Assembly (NCBI RefSeq): GCF_024529975.1
Contig: NZ_AP024898.1
Coordinates: 1,550,001-1,614,000, forward strand
DNA: 64,000 nt
Direction: 5' to 3'
From: Vibrio quintilis
Lineage (GTDB): Bacteria; Pseudomonadota; Gammaproteobacteria; Enterobacterales; Vibrionaceae
The notes under the pieces are model-generated. The model worked only from the letters and a program-made list of their open reading frames with translations, was not told the origin of the DNA and searched no databases. How positions within the stretch are numbered: the stretch's first letter is position 1; every line of letters begins with the position of its first letter. Positions 17,064-24,769 of the stretch are shown one piece after another. The position numbers and the translations under genes are program-made.

Positions 17064-17329
17064 TATACCCAAACAACCTGAAGATGCAGGGTTCAGTGAG
17101 ATTTGTCTGGCTTTGAGACAAGGCACTGATTTGAAAACATAGTCATTCTACGTTGAAAATCAGTCACGCCGTATCAAAGCCAGACAAACTCACCCGCAGG
17201 GCGTGAGCTGAAAGGCACATTTCTGCGTCAAGTGAATTTAAAAGGTGGGTACATTCCTGCATTCCCTTTCCTTGAACTGCACCTTTCGGCTGCACGCTGA
17301 ATCATGCATCTTCAGGTTGCTTGGGTATA
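17064..17329. mobile_element. 266-bp MITE-like element, copy 1 (between cbiL and cbiET)
   Basis: The element starts TATACCCAAACAACCTGAAG and ends with its near-perfect complement, giving 25-bp terminal inverted repeats with one mismatch. It has the same length as, and about 96% identity to (10 differences), the inverted copy at 62989-63254. An internal hairpin is formed by 17102-17116 and 17174-17188. It encodes no transposase, so it is non-autonomous. It carries the last 30 codons and stop of cbiET. The duplicated target cannot be separated from the TATA ends. Confidence 0.9.
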
Positions 17330-18584
17330 GAGGTACTTTTTTATCAATGAACGAAAAGAGATGAATCGGATTCTCGGCCTGATAACGCTGATAATGCGCC
17401 AGCGGCCGGGTGTTCGAAATATTAATGACCTGCGCATCCAACGGTAGCTGGTTCGCTTTGGCCCACTGATAAACTTCCGACACGGTATCCATGGTCACCG
17501 CACTCACCACCAGCCTGCCGCCATCTTGCAGCGCGGCCCATGACTGGCTCAGAATCTCTGCCATCGCCCCACGGCTGCCGCCGACAAACACGGCGTTGGG
17601 TGCGGACAGCGAAGAGAGCACACCCGGTGCGGATCCGGTGATCAACTGCACGTTATCCGTGCCGTGCGCAAAGCAATTCGCCTGCAAACTATCAAAACAG
17701 GCGGGATTGCATTCCACGGCAAACACCTGACCCCGGGTCGCCATTTTTGCCGCTTCAATCGCAATTGAGCCGGAGCCGGAGCCGACGTCCCAGACGGTCT
17801 GTTCCGGCTGAATCCGCAGGGCCGTGAGCGCCAGATGGCGGACGGCCTGTTTGGTGATCAACCCTTTTTGCGGCATGCGTTTTAAAAAGCTATCATCGCC
17901 GGCGAACTGCCCGTGGCCGCCCCAGCGCGCCTCGCTTCCCCTTTGGGCCACCAGCATGTTCAGCGGGTCGAACACCGTCTCACATTGCGCCAGGTCGTCG
18001 ACGCTGAAGGCGGTGATCCGCTCATGGGGGCTGCCCAGTTGTTCACACACGGTGAGCGTCCAGTGCCTGTCCCCATAAGCCTGCAAATGACGGGCAATCA
18101 CCCGGGGCGTGTTGTGCGTGTCGGTCAGCATGGCAAACAGGCTGCCCTGCTGCATCCGGGCCACCAGCCCGTGTAACGCATCGCGGTCAGAGGACCTGCG
18201 CCCATGACAGGACAGGTAACACGCATCATGCCAGGGCAGCCCAAGCCGGGTGAAGGCCAGATGCGCCGAACTCAGGGTTGGAATAAAAGACAATTCACTG
18301 GCCGGCAGTTTTTTTAATAACGTGGCGCCGATGCCGAAAAACAACGGGTCGCCCGATGCCAAAACGGCGACGCCCCCTTCTTCACTTTCTTCGATGACCT
18401 GATTCAGCCAGGTTGAAAATCCCTGCGTCATATCCAGAAAGGGGCCTTCAAACTGAGGAAACCATTGCCGGTGGCGGGGATGCCCGGCCACCACCCGCGC
18501 CTGAGACACCGCGTTGACCGCGCGGCTGGTTAAGCCCGGGCAGCCATCTTCCGGCACACCAATCACCACAATATTCGTCATCAT
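17238..18584 (-). CDS. cbiET: Cobalt-precorrin-6B/7 methyltransferase-decarboxylase (CbiE-CbiT fusion) with MITE-derived tail
   Basis: 448 residues. Residues about 1-215 are the CbiE ring methylase (IVVIGVPEDGCPGLTSRAV, LASGDPLFFGIGATLLK). About 240-400 are the CbiT methyltransferase with the SAM site VWDVGSGSGSIAIEAAKMA and FAVECNP. Together they methylate C5 and C15 and decarboxylate the c side chain. From about residue 419 to the end (LYPSNLKMHDSACSRKVQF and on) the sequence is encoded by the MITE and has no counterpart in the family, so the original stop was replaced. The catalytic domains are intact. The start ATG overlaps the cbiC stop by 4 nt. The fusion is often called cobL. Confidence 0.93.
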   Translation of the reverse strand: MMTNIVVIGVPEDGCPGLTSRAVNAVSQARVVAGHPRHRQWFPQFEGPFLDMTQGFSTWLNQVIEESEEGGVAVLASGDPLFFGIGATLLKKLPASELSFIPTLSSAHLAFTRLGLPWHDACYLSCHGRRSSDRDALHGLVARMQQGSLFAMLTDTHNTPRVIARHLQAYGDRHWTLTVCEQLGSPHERITAFSVDDLAQCETVFDPLNMLVAQRGSEARWGGHGQFAGDDSFLKRMPQKGLITKQAVRHLALTALRIQPEQTVWDVGSGSGSIAIEAAKMATRGQVFAVECNPACFDSLQANCFAHGTDNVQLITGSAPGVLSSLSAPNAVFVGGSRGAMAEILSQSWAALQDGGRLVVSAVTMDTVSEVYQWAKANQLPLDAQVINISNTRPLAHYQRYQAENPIHLFSFIDKKVPLYPSNLKMHDSACSRKVQFKERECRNVPTF

Positions 18585-20461
18585 TCTGATACCGTCTGAT
18601 AAAGCAGAGCGTGGATGGTCGAGACCACGATCGGGCTGCCGCCCTTGCGCCCGGTGCTGACAATGTAAGGAACATTGTGCTGTTCCAGCAGCGCCTGTTT
18701 CGAGGATTCCGCTTTGACAAAGCCGACCGGAATACCGATGATCAGCGCCGGTTTGATCTCACCGGCTTCCACCATCCGCAACACTTCATACAGTGCGGTG
18801 GGTGCATTGCCGATGGCAACAATCGCGCCGTCAAGTAAATCCAAGTCGCGCGCTTTCTGCATCGCCCGGACCGCGCGGGTCTCGCCACTGGCTTTGGCCG
18901 CGGCAATCACATCGTCATCGCCAATAAAGCAGTAAGCCGGATTGTGGTTGACCGCCAGCCGCTGGGCACTGAGGCCGCTGATAATCATGGTGACATCACT
19001 GATAATGGGTGCACCGGCTTGTAAAGCATGAATCCCGGCCTGCACCGCCCCGTCACTGAAGTGAAACAGCCGGGCAAATTCAAAATCACCGGTGGTATGA
19101 ATCGCTCTTCTCACCACCGGCCACTGGGTTTCGTCAAAACCATGACCGCCGTGAAACTGCTGAATTTCATGGTCGATAATGGCAAACGAGTCATTTTCGA
19201 TGGCCCGCCCCTGTCGGGTCATTTGTTGCATTGCGTCCATAAGACTTCCACCTGAAGGTTGTTTTGAGGCTTGTTGTTCGTCAATAGTTTGTTGTTCGTC
19301 AACGTCCGGTGCTGTGCCTGCATCCGCCAGCGGGGTGCCATCAAAGTCAATCAGTATCACCTGAACCTGCACGGCACCAGCCACATACTGATGCGCATGT
19401 TGTCTGGCGGTTTCACAAAGCCGGGTAAAAAAGGGCGCTGGCTGATGGTCACGCATAAGATCGAAGACATGTCGCCCGGTATGGGCGTGCGCGATTTGCT
19501 GGCACAAAGCGTCTGGATAATGGGTTGCGGCGGCGAGCTGGCTGAGGTGTTGAAAATCAATCGCATGCCCGGAGACATGGGTCATCATCCGGCCGGAGGT
19601 GAGTTTGGCCAGTTTGCCGATCATCATCACCAGTGAGACCTTGCCGATGCCGTAGCGCTTGCAGGCTCTCAGCCCGACACCGATGAAATCCCCGGCCTGA
19701 ATAAAAGCCATTGCCCCGGCTTGCGGGAAATGAGCCATTGCCGCTTTTTCAGAGCGGCCGCCAGTGGTCAGGATCACATGGTGCAGCCCGTTTGCAGCGG
19801 CAATGTGTACTGACTGGCGGACCGAGGCCGCATAAGCCGAGGTTGAAAAAGGTTTCACCGTGCCGCGGGTGCCGATAATCGAAATACCGCCGACCAGCCC
19901 AAGCCGCTCGCTGATGGTTTGTTTCGCGGCTTCTTCGCCGCCGGGGACGGAGATGGTCAGCTCGATACCGGGCTGCTGGCGGATGGCTGTGGGCATCTGA
20001 CTGTGTTCAAGCTGAGCCATTTCCAGAATATGCGCTCTGGGAACCGGATTAATCGCAGGCTCACCAACCGGCAGCTCCAGACCGGGCAGCGTGACCGTTG
20101 CGACCCCCTTCCCGCCTTTGAGGTGAATGCCCGCTTCATGATGCCAGCGGGCGGTGCACTGAATCTCAAGGCCGTGAGTGCAATCCGGGTCATCTCCGGC
20201 ATCTTTGATAATTCCGGCCGTGACTTCGGTATACTCAAACTGCTCGTTTACCGGTTGATTTTCTTCAGAAAAAGCAGGTTCAAGGCGGGCCAGCGGAAAA
20301 GTCACCCACTCCCGGTTTGGCAGCTGGATCTCAATGGCGGTGAAGCGTTCACCCGTCACCAGCGCCCTGACCGCCGCGCGCGCAGCCGCCGCCGCACACG
20401 CCCCCGTGGTATACCCCCCGCGTAGCTCAGTCTGGTGCTTTGAACGCTTTAATTTTCCCAC
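18581..20461 (-). CDS. cbiDC: CbiD cobalt-precorrin-5B C1-methyltransferase fused to CbiC cobalt-precorrin-8 methylmutase
   Basis: About 626 residues. The N-terminal part is CbiD: LRGGYTTGACAAAAARAAVRAL at the start and HVILTTGGRSEKAA in the middle. After a Gln/Asp-rich linker (DVDEQQTIDEQQASKQPSGG) the C-terminal 220 residues are CbiC: RAIENDSFAIIDHEI, RRAIHTTGDFEFARLFHFS with the catalytic His, IISDVTMIISGLS. The two are normally separate genes. The frame is open to 20536, but the GTG at 20461 is favoured: AGGG lies 9 nt upstream and it begins just before the family's conserved N-terminus. It is the first gene of the operon, directly behind the cobalamin riboswitch, which probably controls it. 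The symbol is descriptive of the fusion. Confidence 0.88.
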   Translation of the reverse strand: MGKLKRSKHQTELRGGYTTGACAAAAARAAVRALVTGERFTAIEIQLPNREWVTFPLARLEPAFSEENQPVNEQFEYTEVTAGIIKDAGDDPDCTHGLEIQCTARWHHEAGIHLKGGKGVATVTLPGLELPVGEPAINPVPRAHILEMAQLEHSQMPTAIRQQPGIELTISVPGGEEAAKQTISERLGLVGGISIIGTRGTVKPFSTSAYAASVRQSVHIAAANGLHHVILTTGGRSEKAAMAHFPQAGAMAFIQAGDFIGVGLRACKRYGIGKVSLVMMIGKLAKLTSGRMMTHVSGHAIDFQHLSQLAAATHYPDALCQQIAHAHTGRHVFDLMRDHQPAPFFTRLCETARQHAHQYVAGAVQVQVILIDFDGTPLADAGTAPDVDEQQTIDEQQASKQPSGGSLMDAMQQMTRQGRAIENDSFAIIDHEIQQFHGGHGFDETQWPVVRRAIHTTGDFEFARLFHFSDGAVQAGIHALQAGAPIISDVTMIISGLSAQRLAVNHNPAYCFIGDDDVIAAAKASGETRAVRAMQKARDLDLLDGAIVAIGNAPTALYEVLRMVEAGEIKPALIIGIPVGFVKAESSKQALLEQHNVPYIVSTGRKGGSPIVVSTIHALLYQTVSE

Positions 20462-20607
20462 GGACACATTCCCTGATACCGATATTGATGTTGTAACAAC
20501 CGAACAGTCAAACATCACCGGTTTGAGTGACAACAAGGGCAGGAGAAATCGCAGAATAAGACGACTCTGAGTGCTCCCGCCCAGACTGTTCTGTAGATGA
20601 ATTCACG

Positions 20608-20785
20608 TTTAGCAGGATCTGACTTGCGGGCGCTTCGTTTGTCTTGTGTTGAAAACAAACAGGCCGCTTACAGTTGCGGGTACAGTTCAGGATTTTCACC
20701 TGATTCACTTTTCACCGGTCACATCAAGCTCATTAACGATGTGCCAGGGACTAAACGAAGGGGCAGTCTCTCACAGTGAAGTGGT
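20608..20785 (-). promoter_or_regulatory. Cobalamin riboswitch
   Basis: Read on the minus strand, this leader contains GGTGAAAATCCTGAACTG, CCCGCAACTGTAAGCGG and the 3' B12-box-like AAGTCAGATCCTGCT, in the order and spacing of cobalamin riboswitches. It lies about 150 nt upstream of cbiDC and should switch off the whole operon when adenosylcobalamin is abundant. The mechanism (translation or termination) is not clear: no strong T-run hairpin is seen between it and the gene, which favours control of ribosome access. Boundaries are approximate. Confidence 0.93.
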
Positions 20786-21069
20786 TGTTGCCTATGATGT
20801 CTGTCAATGTTGGGGTGGGTGTTTGCCGGAGGCGGGAATTAGAGGCGCAATGTCTGATTTTTAGGTGTCTGTCCTCAGTATTTTTCTAATGCGGGAATCT
20901 TTGGTTTTTATGACCAGAATCAACATGCTGATGATAGAGATACGAGACGAAAAAAGTAGTGCCAATGGTGGTGAGTTGTTCACCTCCCGCGAAAGAGAAT
21001 GTGCGCCTTCCAGAATTCGTAGGTGCCATTGAATATTTCCTCGGAATCTAAACTACCAAGCTTCTTTTT
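20786..21069. other. Intergenic boundary between cobalamin cluster and accessory region
   Basis: No gene is seen. A GGTGTCTGTCCTCAG core at 20864-20878 is one more member of the GGACAGGCAC-type repeat family. The cobalamin operon promoter is probably close to the riboswitch, but no clear -35/-10 pair was identified. Confidence 0.4.
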
Positions 21070-21146
21070 ACGCCTAATGCCTCAATAACCGGCGCAGCTT
21101 TGCTGCGTCCGGCGCCGAAGGCGCGAAGTTAATTGACTTGTTACAT
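21070..21146 (-). other. attC-like integron recombination site (degenerate)
   Basis: On the minus strand it begins 2-3 nt after the stop codon of the 21149 gene with TGTAACAAGTCAATTAAC, goes through a GC-rich hairpin (CCGGACGCAGC/GCTGCGCCGG) and ends GTTATTGAGGCATTAGGCG. The outer ends pair imperfectly (TCAATTAAC with GTTATTGA), as in attC sites. The last core box reads ATTAGGC instead of GTTAGGC, so it may be inactive. A site that abuts the stop codon is the hallmark of a gene cassette. No integrase gene is in the window. Confidence 0.6.
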
Positions 21147-21148
21147 GA

Positions 21149-21772
21149 TCAACCTTCATGGTACTCCCACCTTAAAAAGTTCATAACTATTGCATAAATG
21201 TTGAACACAAAAGATTTAAGAAGTAGAAGTAAGTATACGAAGCTACTTCCAATTAGTGCATAAGAGACTTTTATCAGAATGCTCTTTACGCAATCTCCAT
21301 TTGGCAATAGCGCTACAAAATTCGGTATAAATCCATCAGCCTGACCAAGAATTATCACCAATAAATAGACTATAGAAATCGCAATATATGCAATAAAGAC
21401 TTTCATAAAAGTAAAGAAATTATACTTCAAAGTTCGAAGCCCAGTTTCTTTGTTTGTGTGCTCCATCATTGCCAGCATCATTTGCGGTTTTGATAATGTA
21501 GCAAAAATTGTAAAGCCAGCAATCAAAAAGCCTAACGTGGTTATACTAAAATTGAACCCGTATTCAGACCATTTTCTAACATCTCTAAGAATGACGCTGT
21601 CATCAACCACCAATACAAATGCATTGACACCAAGAGCTAACATCGTTAAGAGAACAAATATGACTTGAAACTTACCTGGTAGTATCCTTCGAGAAAGTTT
21701 ATATACGTCCCAGAGCGATTTTTCGCTGGTTAATTCTTTATCTTCAAAAGAGTAGCTCACTTTATAACCCAC
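21149..21772 (-). CDS. Four-helix membrane protein, second gene of an unknown pair
   Basis: 207 residues, not recognised. Hydrophobic segments lie at about 33-54 (FQVIFVLLTMLALGVNAFVLVV), 72-93 (FNFSITTLGFLIAGFTIFATL), 118-143 (FFTFMKVFIAYIAISIVYLLVI) and 165-192, predicting four transmembrane helices with a short charged N-terminus (SFEDKELTSEKS). Its start overlaps the end of the 21762-22787 gene by 11 nt, so the two are translationally coupled. An attC-like site follows its stop codon. A small multi-helix membrane protein coupled to a soluble partner is a common layout in phage-defence and toxin systems, but that is inference from layout only. The sequence is AT-rich compared with the cobalamin genes. 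Confidence 0.8.
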   Translation of the reverse strand: MGYKVSYSFEDKELTSEKSLWDVYKLSRRILPGKFQVIFVLLTMLALGVNAFVLVVDDSVILRDVRKWSEYGFNFSITTLGFLIAGFTIFATLSKPQMMLAMMEHTNKETGLRTLKYNFFTFMKVFIAYIAISIVYLLVIILGQADGFIPNFVALLPNGDCVKSILIKVSYALIGSSFVYLLLLLKSFVFNIYAIVMNFLRWEYHEG

Positions 21773-22787
21773 GGAATATGCTAACTATTTTAGCAATAAC
21801 TTCATCAGCCAAATCAGGTAGTTTAATGACATTCCCATCCACTAGGTGCCTAAATTGCTCGTACTTAACTGTTGCAGCTCGTTCCGCATTGCGCGGTAAC
21901 TCTTCCAATTCAACGGTTAAACTAAAATCATCGTTGCTCCCGTTAATTGTATCGCCTTGCTTATCATAGCCTTTAAGTCTCACCTCAGAATTTCCTAGAC
22001 CTGAAGCAGCTCTGGCCTGCTCGAAGACTTCATCTCCCTCCAGCCCCTCTTTAGGGTTAGAGAACTCCACTCTTGCGCTCTTACTATTCATTTCCTCACG
22101 CCGACGACCAAAGTCAGACCAAAAATCATCATTATCAATTTCTTCTTTGTTGGTAGAAAGCAACTTAATAGAAACTTTATCAATATGCTTTAACCTTGTT
22201 ACAAAATTCTTTAAAGACTCTTTGTCTGATAGTGGCGTGATGCGTAGAACAGGATATGGATACTTACCTACTAAAGCTTTCTTCGTTATTCGTTCGGCAT
22301 CAGGATTTTCTTCCTTTATTTGCTTAGCCTTTTCAAACTCACTTTCAAGAAATATCTTGTGCTGCTGTTTTAAGCAGTATTGACTCGTACTGTGAAAATT
22401 CTGGATAGATGGGGCGCCGGCTACCTCTTTACAAAGAATCAATCGATGAGTGTTTAGAATTAGTAAAAAAGTTGAACTTGGAGCTGTTTCAAGCTCGCTT
22501 TGATCCTCAATTAGTCCTCCATCGGCACGATATATCTGATCTCGTTTGAGCTTGGTATTTTTAACTATTTTTCCTGAGATCCCCAAAACAGGTACATCTG
22601 GATTATTATCAAGCGTAACCAGTTTGCTATCTATAAAAAAGTATTCACCTTTATCTTTTAATCTTCTTATATATTTCATTTCATGAAATGAGGGCATTAC
22701 AACTTCATGAAAAAGATCCAGAAGAACATTATCTTCACCAAATTTTAGAGTGTAATTCCCAAATTCTAACTTTTTCGTAAAAGCCAC
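21762..22787 (-). CDS. Soluble protein of unknown function, first gene of an unknown pair
   Basis: 341 residues from a GTG at 22787, chosen because AAGGAG lies 5 nt upstream. The frame is open to 22856 but the extra Cys-rich stretch has no such support. There is no signal peptide and there are no membrane helices. The N-terminal half is mixed alpha/beta (YTLKFGEDNVLLDLFHEVV, STFLLILNTHRLILCKEV). A middle helix is rich in Lys/Glu (FLESEFEKAKQIKEENPDAER). The C-terminal third has FSLTVELEELPRNAERAATVKYEQ followed by a final helix. I do not recognise the family. The arrangement with a downstream four-helix membrane protein recalls two-gene defence systems such as Kiwa, but gene order and motifs do not match Kiwa, so no such assignment is made. 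Confidence 0.78.
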   Translation of the reverse strand: MAFTKKLEFGNYTLKFGEDNVLLDLFHEVVMPSFHEMKYIRRLKDKGEYFFIDSKLVTLDNNPDVPVLGISGKIVKNTKLKRDQIYRADGGLIEDQSELETAPSSTFLLILNTHRLILCKEVAGAPSIQNFHSTSQYCLKQQHKIFLESEFEKAKQIKEENPDAERITKKALVGKYPYPVLRITPLSDKESLKNFVTRLKHIDKVSIKLLSTNKEEIDNDDFWSDFGRRREEMNSKSARVEFSNPKEGLEGDEVFEQARAASGLGNSEVRLKGYDKQGDTINGSNDDFSLTVELEELPRNAERAATVKYEQFRHLVDGNVIKLPDLADEVIAKIVSIFRGL

Positions 22788-23051
22788 GATATCTCCTTGA
22801 CATGCAACATTTGTATATTGTGCGTGCTCAAAAGCCACTTGACACACAGGGCACACTTTTATTCTAAAACACCATATCTATCTGTTTTTATCATATAGAT
22901 ACTGTCGATGTTCTAAATACACTTTGGAAGTAAAGTGTGCATGAATGACCACCACTAAAAGGTACATACACATTACGCTACTGTAGAAATATAAAAATCA
23001 TTCCGATAAAAATTTGAACATATTTATCCCTTACATAATCTCACGTCAATC

Positions 23052-23258
23052 CACATCCCTTAAAATGCCACAACTCTCCCTTCATCAATAAATAGAATGG
23101 ACCAAATACCCAGTAATTCAAATGCACTTGATCATTTAAAGTTGATACTTTGAAAATGCACATAATTTTTGTGGTTTTTGTTGATATTATCATGATGGAT
23201 ATTAGCAAAGATGAATTTGCAACACCTTTATATCAATGATGCTTATATTCGGTAAGTA
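23052..23258. repeat. 207-bp dispersed repeat, copy B
   Basis: This is the counterpart of 3132-3338, equal in length and similar throughout. It again follows an AT-rich accessory module and again leads directly into a TTCCCACGG palindrome. The preceding stretch (22960-23051) has only scattered similarity to 3065-3131, for example a shared GACATACAC/GTACATACAC phrase. No gene is seen between 22788 and 23468. Confidence 0.85.
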
Positions 23259-23337
23259 TTCCCACGGAGGACCGTGGGAACAAGGGTCATCATGGTAATT
23301 TTTGGCTCGGTATGCATTCCCACGCGGAGCGTGGGAA
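23259..23337. repeat. TTCCCACG palindromic repeats, two units
   Basis: Palindromes at 23259-23280 (AGGA loop) and 23317-23337 (GGA loop) are the same two variants seen at 3339-3360 and 3756-3776. Downstream, GGGGCGCGTTCGATCA recurs near 23355. They probably belong to a REP-like family that spreads with a RAYT-type enzyme. Confidence 0.85.
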
Positions 23338-23468
23338 CGAGGAAAAAAACCGTCTGGGGCGCGTTCGATCAAGCTGAAGAAACCAACAAAGGCAGGCGCG
23401 CAACCTACCTGATCCAGATCTAAAAACCGAAGAAGCGCATCGGGCAACAAACCGGATCCGACTCTGAA

Positions 23469-24353
23469 TTAATCACGCTTCAGACGCTGCAAACAAACGC
23501 CTTCCACTAATCCCTTCAGCTTTTCTGCTTCGGAGGCCAGATAAACCAGCTCTTCTTCAGTGATCTCATAATGCATCGAATAACGCGCATCGATATACGC
23601 CCGTTGCAGGCGACGGAAACTGCGGCGGTGGAATTTGTCATCCATCGGGAAGATGTCTGCGAACGCTATCTCCTGTTCGGCGCAGTATTTTTTCAGCTTT
23701 TCGATATTGTGGGTTTTGGGCAGATAATTGGTCAGGGTCAGCAACGTACATGCGAAGAATCGTTCCGTGGCCTGATGAAGGTTAAATGCCGCTTCGTTGA
23801 ACCACTTTTTCTCTGTGAGGGACTGTTCGAAGAAGAAAATGAATCGCTTTGCACTTTCAAACCAGTGATCAAAATGCCCCTGCGCAATCTCCCGCCGCTC
23901 TGCTTCGGTCAGATCGCCCGGCTCTGCCAGCGCTTTTTTATTGGCATCAAACAGTAAAATGCCTTCGGTCCGGATATCTTTAAAGAAGTAGTGACCTTTT
24001 TGCAGCTGTTCGTTCACGTCTTGTAATGTATGAACAATTAAGCCCAGCGGCGCGCTTTTGACTTTGCGTTCAATCTGCTCTTCCGCTTTGTGCCAGACGA
24101 TATCTTCATCGGCCAGTGCCTGCGCATTCACAATCACCAGAATGTCGTAATCACTGACATAACCATTAGGAATATCGCTTACCCAGCCACCTTTGGCGTG
24201 GCTGCCGAACAGAATGATTTTATGAATTTTAAACTCACGCTTCGTTCCCGGCTTCCCGACCAGATAGTCATCCAGCGTATCGCGCAGAATGGTTGAGATC
24301 TGAGCCAATTCATGCTGCTTTCGTTCAGGAAGATGGTCGAGTGAGGTTTTCAT
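23469..24353 (-). CDS. Fused minimal nucleotidyltransferase-HEPN protein
   Basis: 294 residues. Residues about 43-80 carry the nucleotidyltransferase motif: IILFGSHAKGGWVSD ... SDYDILVIV (GSx then DxD-type acidic residues). The C-terminal part (KRFIFFFEQSLTEKKWFNEAAFNLHQATERFF and onward) is a HEPN domain with the usual long helices. In MNT-HEPN toxin-antitoxin pairs the two domains are separate proteins. Here they are fused, and related single proteins are known in proteobacteria. Function is not certain: it may modify nucleotides or RNA. Its 5' part is duplicated at 26630-26862, and a diverged paralogue begins at 136. The ATG at 24353 is supported by conservation in all three copies. Confidence 0.85.
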   Translation of the reverse strand: MKTSLDHLPERKQHELAQISTILRDTLDDYLVGKPGTKREFKIHKIILFGSHAKGGWVSDIPNGYVSDYDILVIVNAQALADEDIVWHKAEEQIERKVKSAPLGLIVHTLQDVNEQLQKGHYFFKDIRTEGILLFDANKKALAEPGDLTEAERREIAQGHFDHWFESAKRFIFFFEQSLTEKKWFNEAAFNLHQATERFFACTLLTLTNYLPKTHNIEKLKKYCAEQEIAFADIFPMDDKFHRRSFRRLQRAYIDARYSMHYEITEEELVYLASEAEKLKGLVEGVCLQRLKRD

Positions 24354-24497
24354 AACAGATTGAAAAGCCGGGTGAGTGAATGATTGGGATAGTTTGGCCG
24401 GGGTACGGGGAAATGTCTATGGTTTTTATGGCTGTTGCGTGATGAACGGATATAAAACAATGAACTGGCAAGGGACGCTGCCTGTCCTGTCACTGTC
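24121..24497. repeat. 377-bp duplication, copy 1
   Basis: This segment covers the first 77 codons of the HEPN/MNT gene and about 144 bp upstream of it. It is nearly identical to 26630-27006, with only a handful of substitutions. It ends at a GTGCCTGTCC-like motif followed by TGTCACTGTCT. Beyond that point the two copies have unrelated neighbours: a riboswitch fragment here and a cassette gene at the other copy. Confidence 0.92.
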
Positions 24498-24498
24498 T

Positions 24499-24550
24499 CA
24501 GTTCAGGATTCTCACCTGATTCACTTTTCACCGGTCACATCAAGCTCACT
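24499..24550 (-). promoter_or_regulatory. Orphan fragment of a cobalamin riboswitch
   Basis: The 50-52 bp match to 20683-20732 is almost exact, with one clear internal change (GATTCTCACC against GATTTTCACC), and includes GGTGAGAATCCTGAACTG on the minus strand. The 3' part (the CCGCAACTGTA box and B12 box) is missing, so it cannot work as a switch. It begins 2 nt after the end of the 377-bp duplication, marking a rearrangement junction. Confidence 0.85.
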
Positions 24551-24769
24551 GAAAATGTAGGCTCCTATAGTTTTCCCCTTTAAAAAATAATTAGATACCC
24601 CATTGACTGTGGTACAGGTCCGTCTCACCGTTCGTTTGGCTTGGCTTGGCTATATTCAAAAAATATCCTTTTATTAATGCCTGCAGCGTGAAATAGCCTA
24701 AAATCAATAGAGTCATAAATCATAGACACATTTAACACCCAGTAAATCAACATAATTGGGACGCAATTC
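24551..24769. other. AT-rich stretch before the hydrolase gene
   Basis: No gene is seen. The sequence shifts abruptly from the riboswitch fragment to AT-rich DNA that continues into the plus-strand genes at 24770 and 25892. No clear promoter or ribosome-binding site stands out ahead of 24770. Confidence 0.35.

Noticed and set aside
21149..22787. Assignment of the two-gene module as Kiwa
   Set aside because: A four-helix membrane protein and a soluble partner fit loosely, but gene order is reversed and no DUF4868-like features are seen in the soluble protein.
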